Shown here in pieces: positions 36,541-50,700 of a stretch of 64,000 bases of DNA; position 1 is the stretch's first letter; each line of letters starts with the position of its first letter. The notes beneath the pieces are model-generated. The model was not told the origin of the DNA and searched no databases. It saw only the letters and a list, made by a program, of their open reading frames with translations. Source of the stretch: Urechis unicinctus (Eukaryota; Annelida; Polychaeta; Xenopneusta; Urechidae); contig CM067344.1 in the NCBI GenBank assembly GCA_034190875.2, forward strand, positions 23,353,606-23,417,605. The letters are read 5' to 3'. Made by a program: the position numbers and the translations under genes.

Positions 36541-38500
36541 AAGTGCCTATCACACGGTTATAGGTACTTCGCTGAAATCAATTCAAATGTGGGGGTATGT
36601 ATATAAGTAGTAAGAATCCAAAAGTGGTAGGGACACTTTTAGTGATCACTTTCAGCTGCCACAACTGTGATAAAGAAATTGTGTGGCGGAGTCATCCCTA
36701 TGTTGGCACCTACACTGCAGGAAATGTCCTTCTTTCCGCTTCAATATTATTTGCTGGAGCCACACCAACGAAGGTGCTTCGATCTCTCAAATTTATGGGA
36801 GTTAAGGCGACTTCTCCATCAACATTTTTTCGGCACCAGACAATTCTGATGCAGCCTGTCACCGACAATGTGTGGGAGAACCAGCAGACTTCGCTATTAG
36901 TGGCCCTTCAGGAGAAGGATGGAATAACAATAGGAGGTGACGGACGCGCCGACAGCCCCGAACATTCTGCACAGTTTGGCTCTTACACCACAATGGAGCT
37001 GGAGTCAAATAAAGTAATAGACATCCAACTGGTGCAGGTAAGAGTATTTATACTATTTGCAGTTATAAATATTCACTTGTACCTCCTCAACCCTTCTGTC
37101 TATGAATCCATACAATATGTTACCATTAATGTGTTACAGTGCACAGAGACTGGTGGCAGCTATCATATGGAACTGGAGGGGCTAGAACGTTCTGTGCAGC
37201 TACTACATGACTATGGCCTCACCATTAAAACAATTATCACAGACAGACATGTGCATGTTTGGTAGTACATAACTCGCAAAATAATGCATGCCATATCACC
37301 TCGACCCTAAGCGGTTCTTGGTGTTTATTTATGGATCAGCAAATAAATGTTACATTATACTCCCCTACAAACATTAGATCTCATTATTAGGGAATTTGTG
37401 TTATCTATCTGTGTAGATCCATAGCCAAATGGATCAGTGAAACATTGCCAGAGACTAGACATCAGTAAGACAGGTTGGCTATTTCAATACATATCATCTT
37501 TGACTGTTTTGTACGTCACAACTTTTGTTATGTAAGATGAACTGGGTAAAATGTAATTATTTGCTGTGTGTATTAGGACTTCGCAAGAAGCTGGAAGCTG
37601 CAGTCAGAGAGCGGGGCTGCTACTCGCTGTTTGCATGGATCCCCAGTATCACCAATCATCTCTACTGGAGTGCCTCATCTACTGCAGACAACAATGGCGA
37701 CATCATCCTAAGTGGAAATCTGTTGCAAACCACGTTCTTATGCTTCAGAGTATGTCGAGTGCCTGATGGCTGAGTTCTTGCTAGTTTGCTATGAGCCTAT
37801 CCTGCCCAAGACACAAGCACCACCTCCAATGTGTGCAGATGCGGTGAGACCAGATCCACGACAAGCCATTGAGGCACACCAGAGTAGGTTACGCATGAAT
37901 CGAGACAAGTTCTAGGTACGTGAAGGGTAGAGGAATCCTTGGTAGTCTGGTGTTGGGAAGTTATCTGGTATTGTTGTAACAGCGGAGGCTGGTAACAGAA
38001 CGCTTATCTTTTGTCCAAGATGTCCCCAGCACCAGCGAACTAACTGCCTGTATGCAGTATACTTGTAACGCCTGTAAAATAACCAAGTGACATTGTTGAT
38101 TTATCCATACTTAAATATTTTTTGTCATACCAGTTTCAATAAATATAATGAAATTGTAAATAATGACTGCTAGCCTTCGTACAGATTAATGTGTGTACAA
38201 TAGAAAAAACTGTCACCTTTATACATCATTATCTGACATGTACCCGTGCTGTTGTCTGTAGAAGAAGTATCCCGCTTGCAAAGCCCAAGGGTTCAAACAG
38301 ATTGGGCTGAAACCAGGATGCTGGGTTATGCAACCAATGGGAATGGGGCTGTTCTCTATGGAGGTCATGACTCGAGGAATCTCCGCACAGCACACATATT
38401 CTTCCACCTCTGCCATTGGTTGACAGTAGCCACACAAACACCTGTAACATGATGTAATGCTGGAATATTAATGTATGTAGCCACACAGACACCAGGGGAT
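36541..38500 (+). mobile_element. DDE-type DNA transposon copy T2, partly decayed
   Basis: The left end matches T1. The transposase frame 36597-37265 includes an intron-like interval at 37037-37138. It contains KDGITIGGDGRADSPEHSAQ and ETGGSYHMELEGLERS, then TIITDRHVHVW. The two Asp (GDGR and TDRH) fit the first two acidic residues of an RNase-H-fold DDE transposase. Further blocks follow: LRKKLEAAVRERGCYSL...NHLYWSASS (37577-37690), KWKSVANHV (frameshift) and a C-terminal block ending RDKF-TAG at 37915. The TSSVEDFHS block seen in T1 is missing here. The superfamily is not assigned. Confidence 0.6.
38219..38441 (-). CDS. P2X7-C-terminal-like domain exon in transposon T2 (5' exon lost)
   Basis: An open exon of 73 codons to TAA, entered after acceptor TTACAG. 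Key pattern: CGYCQPMAEVEEYVCC, EIPRVMTSIE, GCITQHPGFSPICLNPWALQ, FFYRQQHG. This matches the cysteine- and histidine-rich zinc-binding C-terminal domain of P2X7 receptors, found without the channel part in many invertebrate proteins. Exon 1 (present in T1) is missing because gypsy sequence starts near 38510. It is antisense to and downstream of the transposase. It may be a real domain carried by the transposon, but this copy lacks a start. Confidence 0.6.
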
Positions 38501-38509
38501 GACCTGATG

Positions 38510-40762
38510 GAGTGGAGTGACTGAGTTAGAGGTCTGTCACTCGAGGCATTGTCTGGCCTGCCCGACAATTACAGGGTGTGGCAAACAGTGTCTCGATTCT
38601 GCCAGGGGTTGCAGGACCGAGATGCGGCGCACCACACCCTCTTGCGGCACCCTCAAACCCTCCGGGAAGCAATAGACCTGGTAAAGGATTACCAACAACA
38701 GTACCAGGCATGCTTCGGTAAGCAGTCCCGGTGGCGGGGAAGAGAAGTAGAAAGGGTACCCCCAAGGGTTTCAGCGGTCACTGGCCCTGGTGAACCCAGG
38801 GAAGTAGAGAACCACATGCTCATGATGAACCAATTGCAACGCAAAGTTCTGACCCTGACTAGTGCCATGAAAAAATTAAAAGACCCAGTGGCACCCAAGG
38901 TTAGCTTTAGTCCCCCCCCACTACAATTCACCAAAAAAAAGGGAAGTTGGGCCCTGTTTTCGTTGTGGGAAACAGGGGCCTGGCCAAGGGGCAGGTCGCC
39001 GATCCCCTCAACACTATTGCATCCAGTCTGTGTGGGTTGTGGGGCTGTAGGGGGTTGTGGTGTTGTGAGAGGTAGGGCCTGGAGTAAGGTTCTGGCGGGT
39101 AAGGGGCCTAGGATAGGGGTTCATGGCGACCTGTGTACTGCTGCCGGTGCACCAATGCCACCTCGAGTACCTCCCCAGAATGTCAGCACTGCCGGTGTTA
39201 GGTAGTGCGGTACGAAAGGTGAAAGGGCAAAGAGGTCGAGCAAAAGGTGGCTCATCTGGCGCCACAGAAATGTCCATGCCACCTCGAATACCCCCTCTTA
39301 CCCAAGCTGAAGAAGCAGACTCGGCTCCTCAATCCATTGGGTCACCACAATCGAGACCATTGGCCAACTACAGGGGACCTCATGATGCACAACGGGTTGG
39401 GGTACCGGTGACAGAGTTGGCCAGTAGCAGGGTGACCGATGAGGTGCCCAATGAAAGCATCTTGGTGTGCCAACTCCTATCCGCATCTCAGTTTACCCTG
39501 TCAGTGCAGATCGGTGGTATGACTGTAGATGCCGTAGTCGATACCTCTGCAGAAGCCACGATTATGTCTGACCGTGTTTTCCGCCAGCTAATCCCACAGC
39601 CGCGGAAGGTCAGGAATGTCAGGCTACTGACTACTGGTAGAGACATGGCTATGGCCGGGTTCGTTGTGGGACCGGTGGAGTTGAATGTGGGCCATAAGCT
39701 CTACCAGGCTAAAGTATATGTTGCACCTATCGCACAAGATCTGTGATTGGGATTTGACAACAAGTGGCAAGCTGTGTTGAATATGGCAAACACAACCCTT
39801 GCCTTTGACAATCAAGCGGTCAATCTTAATATTGGGAGGGCAACAGACACCCTGTCCGCCGCACGAGTAACGGTCAAGCGGAAGCATTTGATACCTGCCA
39901 ACTCCATGAGCAGGATCGTTTGCGATGTGAGTGCCATTATGCCCGACTATTTGGTCGAACCTGAAACAGAAACTGGTTTACTGATGCCTCGTACAATTAC
40001 GAGGTGGTGCTGTTCCTGAATCCCTCGGACAGATTCTATACCCTGAAGGCCGGAGAGTTCGTGGGGAGAGCTGTACCAATGCCAACTATGTTTCCCCACA
40101 GGAGTTTTCAGGACCACGAATACAAGGGATCAGGACACCCACCGAGAGGGAGGCTAAAGAATGCACACCAGACCATATCACAGAGATGCTGCAGGCCTCC
40201 CGCAAGTTTTTAACAGAGCCACAGTACGAGGCACTGGAGACAACCCTAGTGACATACAAGGATGTGTTTGCCAGAGATGAGTTCGACCTGGGCAACTTCA
40301 CAAAGGTAGAGCATTCCATTGACACCGGAGTAGTCAAGCCAGTCAAGGTCCGTATGAGGCGCACCCCTCAGGATTCACTGAGGAGGAAGAGGCTCATCTA
40401 AGGAAGATGTTAGATGCCGGTGTGATTCAAGAATCAACATCGGAATGGGCCTCAGTCCCAATGCTTGTACGGAAAAGGGATGGGACGGTACGTTGGTGTA
40501 TAGACTATAGGGCATTGAATAATGTCACCACCAAATACGTATTCCCCCTCCCTCTAGTGGATGACTGCCTTGACACCCTAGTGGGCAATACATGGTTCTC
40601 CAAATTGGATGATAATTCGGCATGTTGGCAGATATGAATCATGACGAAGGACCAGAAGAAAACTGCCTGTTTCAACACGTAAAGATGGGATTCGGGTTAT
40701 GCAATGCCCCTGCCACGTTCGCTAGGGTGATCAACATGGAACACTGTCCTGGCTTTCCTGGA
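38510..40762 (+). mobile_element. Truncated Ty3/gypsy retrotransposon (gag-protease-RT)
   Basis: Gag: SGLPDNYRVWQTVSRFCQGL from 38549, running to a zinc knuckle CFRCGKQG near 38950. Protease-like: VQIGGMTVDAVVDTSAEATI at about 39505-39564, with DTSA where DTGA is usual. RT: EHSIDTGVVKPVKVRMRRTP, then after a frameshift MLDAGVIQESTSEWASVP, GTVRWCIDYRALNN, PLVDDCLDTL, FSKLDDNSACWQI, GFGLCNAPATFARVI and FLDDV. Breaks: TGA at 39744, a frameshift near 40360, TGA at 40635 and a frameshift near 40745. The element stops at the RT FLDDV motif, where the 3' flank of NOX copy C begins, so RNase H, integrase and the 3' LTR are missing. Confidence 0.8.
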
Positions 40763-42753
40763 TGATGTAGAAACATTACAGTGCAGTGGGTCATTTGACA
40801 GCGCATGTATACGACGCCATTACTTTTTCGTAATCGTCCATGACTCGTTTTTTGTGTTAATTTTAACAATATATACCCCGACAACCACTTTCTGAGTGTT
40901 TTTGTCACGACAGCTGCATTCGTATACTTTCGATTATATGGTTTCTGACACGACCCCGTCCTTTATTACCTGGGAGAGCGGCCCTCAGCTAAGATTCTTC
41001 CGGTTTTGTGTAATTGATAAAATAAAATCCTTGCCGAGGCAAAATCAGTCCGGCGGTCATAGCAGCTAACTTCATGTACTGTCGTGACACACCGGCGTGC
41101 AAAATTTACTTGGTTTTTGTACAAACCCATATAAGCTATCCGCCTGTTGTCTTACAATCTGCTTGTAGACCGACTGGAAGTAACTGCTTCTGAGGTTGCG
41201 TACATGCCTCCTATGGGCGAAGAACTTTGAATTTGAGTTAAAGGTATGTGTATATGGATTCATATTTTCCAACTCTGTGTCACACTCTGACTAATGTTTA
41301 AAACGGAGAAGCAGTGGCAATGCGAGATCATATTGTCAACACGCGTGTAATCTAAGAGCAAGCTTAAAGACGATACGTTTTCTGCGCGCGACTCCATAGC
41401 GTGACGATCAGAGACGCAAGGAAGATAAGGTATTATCAGATCAAAAACACAGCCTCTGCATTTTTAATCTTCTAAAGCAAGACGTTATGGCCTTTATATA
41501 TTGTCTCGATAATGGCACTGGTGTTGGATGAATTAATCACGTAAATACAAAGGCAATTAGCCACGACTGTCATCATTTGATCAAGATGGTTCACCACAAA
41601 CCATGTTTGAACAGTTAGATAGGACTTCCGCAATACTTAGTGATGCTGTGAATTTAGAGGTGGTTCTTTCGGTGATATAATAAGCACAAAGCTCCCCACT
41701 TGCTGAAATGTGCACAGGATAATAAGGGTAGCTTTTTGAAAAACCTCGATCTTCCTGTTAGCGCATTTACATCAAATGTACTGAGAGAGGATTTGTGGGT
41801 ATCTATGGACCTCGGATTCGCTAAACATGGCTTGTATGGTAAATGTTCAGACTTGTGGTTGGACTATATTAGCTTATCGTCATTCATAGAGCGGCTATGA
41901 TAACCAAACGAAAAGGGGGCCGCCTGAAACTCGACGCACCTCAGGAGCTGAGGATGGTTAACCAAGTCGATATGTGATCCGACGGGGGTCTGTTCAAGCT
42001 TCTGGCTGGTCAGTATTCTTTATTGAACTAGACAGTAAGAATTCTTATTTGTTAACAAAGCGGACTATTTATTTAGGTCATTTTTTTACTCCTGTATGTT
42101 GTACATTGTTTTATGTTTCATAGCACATACGAGTTTCTCAAAAATAAATCTTCCTTATCATCATTCTTATATCACATATATCGTGTTAATTATTCCATCT
42201 CAAACATTTTGTACGTGGCATAATACTTCATAACACAGTATTTGTCATATAAACATTTAATCTGATTTATCACACCAGCATTGTTATATTCCTACGTAAT
42301 GACATTAATACTGTTTTACGCTTTATATCTCAATAGCACTAGTTGAATACCAGTGGACACAACCAATCCATAGCGGAGCTTACATAGACTCGTACGATAG
42401 TCTATTGTAAACTAAAGCGATGAAGACAGACTTAGCATCTATTCCTTTGAGGAAACATGGAAAGATTCATTCAAACGACAGGAAGAATCAATAAAAAAAA
42501 GACGTATTGCACGATTCAAACAGTCGTGTTTGCATATAATTGACATATAATGTTGTCTTGTACCAGCTGGACCAATGCACAAACAACACAAATCATTATA
42601 CAAAGGTACATTAAGCGTTTGCATAGCACTTGTACATTCGACGTTATTAGCTCCTTATACAACCAACGACACCATAGGGATTAAGCAAATGTACATTCTA
42701 TTCTCCACCCCCTTTTATACATTTTACGCCAATGATAACGATTCGGTTGTATG
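40763..42753 (-). other. 3' flank of NOX copy C
   Basis: Reverse-complement match to 14044-16120 and direct match to 56840-58915. No gene is supported. The recurring 66-codon frame lies at 41072-41272 (minus). AATAAA on the minus strand lies near 42021. Confidence 0.5.
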
Positions 42754-44678
42754 TTAGAAATGTTCCTGTGCAAATAAGAAGCCCCGTTTCATGCAGCGTT
42801 GCTTTAACTCCTTGCTCAACACAGGCGATCCACAGAAGAACATCTTCACTTTACCTTTATTTGCTTGAGCTAGGTTATCGAACACCTGAAAAAATGAAGA
42901 ATAGGGAATCTCTTACTTTATTGAGGACATGCTAGGAAGAAGTAAACGTCTCTTTACTAACACTTGTGATGAGTGAGCATTTGATCCGTGGATCAGGCTT
43001 GATAGGGACGAGTGGGAGAAGACAACATGAGCAGTTACATTGTTCCAGTCAGGTCGACCCGCCTGAATTCTGGTTTTCAGACCCGTCATGATATCTTTGT
43101 TTTCTTGCTTGTGTAAGATTTCAAGAGCCATTTGCAAACCCAGTCCTTTAATGTCATTCTTGGACAAGGCTGACGTCATGTACATCTAGAATAAAAACAA
43201 ATATGGTTCAATGACGAATAGTTTTGCACCAAGAAGTATTGACAAATTGCCCCCTGGTATATGAATCATAATATTCGTTCCTTTGGACTGAAGCAGTAGA
43301 TTTATAACACATGTGTAGTCTACTTGAAAAAAAACGATACTATATACCGAAATAACATAAGTCGCACATCCTTATTGAATGAATATATCGGTTCATTAAA
43401 TATGAATAAACATGTAACATTATTTTTATCGCCGACCAATCTGTGATAAAATCTTCATACCTGCATTTGAAGAAAATCTGAACTTGCACTCGTTTGCTGT
43501 AGTTCTAGCTGGGCCAATAACTGAATAAACCATTCAAAACTTTTCTGGTCTCGGTTGATCCAAATAAAGTCCACCTGCAGAATAAAATCAAAAATATGTA
43601 ACGTCATTCGACCACATCTAACTTACTCATATATCATAATAAAGTCATTCAATTAATTAATTGATTGATTGATAATTTGTTATCTATTGATCCAGAACCT
43701 TGGGGGTCTCTTGTTGAGAATAGAATTAGAAATTAAATGCGATACAACCGTTGTGTCAAACTAAAGGGGCTAAAATTGCACAGTCAAAGATTACGTCCTC
43801 CAACTATCGGTATATTCTTTAATTGCAACACGCAAGTTTTCCTGACCCTGCGTAGTTTCATGTTGGACTTGGGTATCTCCCCGTACCAGTGCTGATCACA
43901 GTGGGGGCACGTCACCATGGAGGCTGCGTAGCGGTACATTACACTCTGTAAGATAGAGGCGAAAGGCGTGACACCTATACCACAGGCCACTAACACTGCA
44001 TGCTCGGTGTCGAATATATCCCGGGTTGGAGTTCCGAACGGCCCGTCAATGTACACCTGAGGAACGGATTTAAACTTTAGCATGGGTTTTATTGTTGAAT
44101 TATTGTAAATTCCCCATACTAAGTGGATGCTGAGCAGCTGTCATTTGTTATTTCTCGGTAATAAGTAAAACTCTAGAAACTTCTTTCAGACCAAATAAAT
44201 AGAGACTCGTAGGACCATGTGATAGAGAGGTTATGAGAGAGGATCGGTGACCTTGACATGATTTCCAAATTGTAAATTTAACTGACATGTTCATATATTG
44301 ATGTAATCAAATCAAAGCCAAAATTATCTCTAAAAAGCCAAGAAGAACGACCATCAAATGTCATCATGACGTAAGCAGCAAAGCTAAGCGGCTCCTTGGC
44401 CTAGTATTTAGTTTTGTGACCCTCACGGCAACAAGGGGTTTTTTTTCACAGAGAAAAATGTCGATATATTTCATTCGTGCATTTCTCTTTTCCTTACTGA
44501 TATATTCATATTGACATTTGATAAATTAGAGCCATTGGCTTAAGCCATTTCGTCGAACAAACGCCTTTATTCGTGTGGTTGAATATAGATTATTGATAGC
44601 CAAGAAAAACTACCAAAAATGATCACTTACCTCAACCTTGACCTTTTTTCTATGGCTGTCACTTGACGACTTCCCAAT
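42754..44678 (-). pseudogene. NOX5-like: NOX5-like copy C, 3' part (exons 11-15)
   Basis: Minus-strand exons: 11 at 44678-44631, 12 at 44056-43847, 13 at 43574-43461 (114 nt, one codon shorter than elsewhere), 14 at 43185-43039, 15 at 42885-42754. All are open and carry GIGVTPFASIL, the VDFIWINRDQ segment, CGSPVLSKEL and a terminal EHF. Intron 14 is only 153 bp, as in D. This half is separated from exons 1-9 by the inserted block 44711-47724, and exon 10 is absent, so the gene is broken as a whole. Confidence 0.82.
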
Positions 44679-44963
44679 CTGTGGTGGCATCATAACAAAC
44701 ACAATTAAAACTAGATTCGGCAGGCACGCCATCGGCAAGTCTTCCAATGGCAAGCAATCGGGTCTGTGATTGCGCCTTGTTAAGAAACCCTATGCATAGC
44801 ACACGTTTACGATAGATGTCAGCGAGGGGAGTTGGTAACGCGCACTATTTTTCGATAGATGTCACAAGCTGCAGCCCCTTAGATGTTTTGATATGACCCC
44901 TTAGCAGATGTTTTGACATGACCCCTTAACCAAGTCAATAAAAAGCCGAGGGAATGGCACTAA

Positions 44964-45230
44964 GCCGGTCTCAGTGGCTTGGTGGTTTACTGCTTTGCCT
45001 TTTGATCCACAGGCTGTGGGTTCGACTCCAAGGTGTGACAACCTGACTCGTGACTCGGATGATCACGTACAAATGGTGGTCACATCTTTGAAAAGGGATG
45101 TAAAAGATCCTTTGGACGACGTGCTCCGTAGCAGTGACCAGTTTAGAGTAATTTACTCAATTGTAGTCGTACATAGCTTAGTTGCTAAATACGAATATGT
45201 TTCGATGCACACAAACACACACACACCCAC
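44964..45230 (+). mobile_element. tRNA-derived SINE
   Basis: An A-box-like TGGCTTGGTGG lies at 44975-44985 and a B box GGTTCGACTCC at 45019-45029, spaced as in RNA polymerase III promoters of tRNA-derived elements. A tail of CA repeats lies near 45211-45227. The rest of the tRNA-like part does not fold obviously into a full cloverleaf, so this is not called as a tRNA gene. Confidence 0.6.
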
Positions 45231-45374
45231 GTTACTGGTCGATTACGTAAGGTTAGGACTTCTTTGAGTTGGCACAAGCGCCAACGGCATGTCTTCCAAC
45301 GGCAAGCCTGGACGACCAGCAATACGGTACCAACAATATAACACAAACAATATTATCTCTAAACAAAATATATA

Positions 45375-45859
<485 letters not shown>

Positions 45860-46003
45860 CACACACACTTATAGGTTTGGCCTACTTAGAGTTGGCACAT
45901 GCGCCAACGGCATGTCTTCCAACGACAAGCCTGGACGACCAGCAATACGGTACCAACAATATACCACAAACAATATTATCTCTAAAAAAAAATATATATG
46001 AAA

Positions 46004-46535
46004 ATATATATATATATATATATATCGAATATATATATATATATATAATGGCGGGTATAATTTATATCGGGCGGGTATATAATCACAACCACCCGTAACA
46101 TCACCCATATATATATATGTTTTCTTCGCGCTCTCCTCGTGACTTTTCTTCCGCGTCTGCTTTGCGAATGCAGTATAGATATATATGCATTTATATATAT
46201 ATCCACCTACAGTTGTAAGACTTTCGTAACGCGCGTGGCGTTTCTTGCGAGTTACTTCCATATATAGTCAGTAAGCATATATATATAACTGCATATATTT
46301 ATTAATGGTACATATATATATGAAGATGTCGTGCCTTCAGGACTAAGATCTATACTATATATAAGAAGTGATGATGTATATGAGGAAAAGTATGTGTGTG
46401 TGTGTGGATATATGATGTGTGATATGTGATGTTGACCTCATTAATAAATATTGCTTTTTGTATGGTTTGACAAGTTCGTAAATATTTGAATGTATATATT
46501 AGAATATATATAAAAACGCGTATATATATATATAT

Positions 46536-46574
<39 letters not shown>

Positions 46575-46586
46575 ATATATATCTAG

Positions 46587-46661
<75 letters not shown>

Positions 46662-46743
46662 TACATATATAAATATTCACATATATATGCTATTTATAGA
46701 TATATGCTCGGCGCTCGGAAGCTTGGCATCGGAAACCGTGTGT

Positions 46744-46805
<62 letters not shown>

Positions 46806-46807
46806 CA

Positions 46808-46860
<53 letters not shown>
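46004..46860. repeat. Further (TA)n arrays with unique spacers
   Basis: TA arrays at about 46004-46047, 46516-46670 and 46747-46858 are separated by short unique spacers that carry no recognised gene. Confidence 0.85.
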
Positions 46861-46862
<2 letters not shown>

Positions 46863-47724
46863 CGTGTATGCGTGTTTGCGTATATATACCCGCTTTGATT
46901 GCACCGGGACATCCAGTGCACACTGTCGCTGAGACATAAAGACAGTATATACACGGACCGATAATAGCTGGTAACGCGCACTATTATAAGATCACAAGCT
47001 GCTGCCGCTTAGATGTTTTGACATGACCCCTAAACCAAGTCAATACACCGCGAAAGCGATGAATGCTGCCGCTGATTGATTACGTAAGGTTTGGCCTGTT
47101 TTGACATGACCCCCTACCCAAGTCAATGCAAACCCAGCCAAGGCCTTTGGTCGATTACGTAAGATTTGGCCTACTTAAACACGAACTGCTGTTAGCCTGC
47201 CACTAAGCTGCTGCAGTAGAAAACCTTGAAACTAATCGTCCTTTTTACTGTTTTTTTGTTACTGTGAATGCTAAAAATACTGTTACAATCATTATCACGA
47301 GGCCAAGTTCTAAATACTGACAAAATTTCATGTCCGTAAATACAGCCGTTTCAGAGATATCAGCGAGGAGAGAACTCGTAGCAAAAATCGCGATAGGTAC
47401 TCTAAAATATATGTCATTATACAAAGTACAAAAGGTAAAAAAACAAGTATTTTTTTCGCCTATTCCATGCTACGATAATTGCTTGTTACAACCATATAAC
47501 TCATATGTTCGTAACTGCAGTAGTTATGGAGGAGATAGTTACAGAAAATGGGGGAAAAAATCGACGAAAAATCGATCCCATAAGCCTCCAACACTGCGCA
47601 TGCGCGTCAAATTGGATCGCCAGTTGTGTCTCAACTTGATCTATCATTCCCCAAAATTTCATGTTGATATGTTTAACCGTTCCGGAGAATAGCCCGAAAA
47701 ACCTTGACTGAGAGAAAAAAAAAA

Positions 47725-50700
47725 CTTCGCCTTGTATTCCCGTATATTGTTGAAATACTCGTATACTTTTCCAGTCCAATGACCAGCAGATCGTATATGT
47801 AGCCACAGTTTACCTACAATCACATCACAAACAAAATATGGAAAGTACGCAGAAGTTAATCATTTACTTATCAGCAGTGCTATCATTGAATGGTAATTTC
47901 CACACACACAAAAGGATGCAATAAATCGATCTCTGATACAATATGATATAAAATAGCTAGAATTGTATTATTCCAATAAAAACTTTCACATTGCATGGTC
48001 GGAGAACGATTGCAATTAATTAGCCCGTGATGTTCTCTGATTGATGTTGATCTCAGACTATTGAGCTTACCCTCAAATTCAGGTGCACTGCTAATGGTAA
48101 ACGGATGCCATTCATGAGTCGCTATATCAGGTATGTTGAGGAAGATGTAATCACCTGGCTTAAAGCGCACGTATTCTGGCTTAGTAATGACTAGATGGGT
48201 TACCTTAAGCAAAATTCAGAAAATTTGAGATAATTGCATACACTACAATCCACCAATTTGCCATTACATTATAATCTGAATTCTATGATAATTAAGTTCA
48301 AACGAGAAGATGTTGCATACCAAAGAGGCGACTTACTTTTGATGGTAATAAATGGACTTCTGTGACATGCATTTGGCCATGCTTGTAAAGCTTCATGGGT
48401 TTAGAGCGCCAAATTCTCTCCAGAATGTACACAAATCCAGGAGCAGCAAAGAAGAGGCCGAAGCGAGGTGCGTGAAGAATGAGGAGAAGCCAGAAGATGA
48501 AGCAGAGCATGTGGGTCCAGTAGAATACCTGCTCAGACACAACTCATTACTAGTGAATGTCCAAGAACAGCATTTCTGGTCAATGTCTGTGATCGATGTT
48601 TCGTGTCAATTAATACGATTATTAAATTCCGCTAACGGGAACATATATAAGATTGACAGAAACAATCACGTACAGAAAACAATGGTCCTTAGCACATTCG
48701 CGCATATATAACTCTTTGTTAATAGAAACATTTTAAAATGTCACCTGAAAGTGGCCACTTCGTCTGACGCAGCCCATGGAACATACAACCATGATAAAAA
48801 GAACTATATCCAGCACGACACCAGATATATAAGCGAACCCTGGCCCAACATAACCAATCCCAGCGCGCAGTGTAACCAAATACTCCCAGAACTCCAGTTT
48901 TGGAGCGTCAGTGACGTTCGACAGGGTGGTTGAGTTGGAAGATTCTACTACCTCGTCGGAAAAGTACAGGACAATAGCTGGAAAAACAGAAACAGATATC
49001 TAGCTGTAATCTTGAAGTGGACTTTTACAATATTGACAAAACGAATAACTGATGAAAAATGCTATCCAGAATTTATCACATTGTAAAACGCAAAATAAAA
49101 GTTAATTGCAAATTTGATCCATGATACCTATATTTCCAAGGTGAGCTATTGTATGTCCCACACTTAGCAGAGCAATCATCAGCCCGACCATCTTGTGGAA
49201 CATAGTGCTGTGGTCTACAGGAAGGTAAGTCCCCAGTTTAGTGTTCCTTAACCAACTCAGACTTGTCCTCAACATAAGCACAACCACAAACGTACAGTTG
49301 AAGTTGAGCGCCATACCAAATCCTCGCGCGATGATCACACAGAAATTAGACTCGCGGTACCTGCAGTGAAAAAAAAGCAATTAAAATGCAATTAAATAAT
49401 AAAGGACCAATCATAGCAAACATATATAAATAATTGACAAAACTCGGTCACAATTGTTAACCAAACCAGAGTGAAGCTATGTTGATTACGCAATAGCTGA
49501 TGCAAGGAAATGAATGGCTGTGATGAACAGGTACGCGAAGAGGAAGATGACTTTTTTCTTGTTGTTCCGAAGATAGCGACGGTTACAATGATACCGGATG
49601 AATCTTGGTTTATTTTCTTGTGTTTTGTCCTCTGGAGGTGAGAGCCACTGGGCCACGCTGCGAGTAAAACAGGGTGGATACACGAATGAGAAGATGGGCG
49701 CCAGTATCAGAGCATTAAACAAAAGAAGAGCAACCGATCGATGTATCAAATGCTATCATATCAGTTAGAAAATTCTGTCGAAATAGAGATAACAGTGAAA
49801 GTTGTTATGGATAATCTATTTTTAACTCCGCACTACTTTATGATTTGTAACGCCGTGATAAGTAATGACTTCGGTTCTATGACCTCTGACCTCCATGGAT
49901 AATTAGTCAAGTTTTATATATCATAATGAATCCTGAATAATTTGTATAGGAATGATCTTGTGAGTCATTATAGCGAATACGGTCGCGATGATCATTTAGA
50001 TATGTCTAATCATTGTGACTATCAACGGGAAGCTCAGAGAAGGTGTCAGTCATGACTTACACATGCCGCTCATAAAGTTACATTATCGTACAAAATCGAG
50101 TCGTTCACTGTCCTGAACACCATGTCCATACTGCTGGACGAACTAGCGCTCTAACTGCCTCATATCCTGACGTTGTACGCATAGTGTCAGGGGCGTAGCC
50201 AGGCTGGAAGGAATATTACGCACAGACGGGGAGAAAAGTCTAACCCCTCTTAGCTTTTGACTTTGATGTCATTTTTTGGCCATATTTATTTTTTCACAAT
50301 TCAAATTGATGTTACGCACGTGCGTAAGTGCGCATCGATGGCTACACCCCCTGGTGGGGTCTCTCTGAATTCCACGTGCGTTTGTATGTAGCCATAAACG
50401 ATGCATATGTCGGATATAAAAGCCGTGAAACATTCTACTACCCCTTTGTGAGATGCGCCAGGGTTCGGTTGAAGGACCACATGTTTTTGTGATATAGGCC
50501 AAAGATCAATTTTACTTCCCTAATACGACCATAATATTCAAGAGTACAAACATGGTACTATGACATAAAGGTAATACCCAGATAACTAACAGTAGTGCTA
50601 AAATTACTCAAATTTTTTCATAGAAACTAGATGTGGGTGATCTGACCACTACAAAAACACTACAAAGAAAGTTTGCAGAATACTGTATCTAATGAATCGT

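Noticed and set aside
44975..45029. Possible tRNA gene
   Set aside because: A and B boxes are present, but a full cloverleaf is not seen and the tail is SINE-like.
47330..47692. 120-codon frame in the inserted block
   Set aside because: No recognisable motif and no second copy for comparison; composition does not differ from its surroundings.
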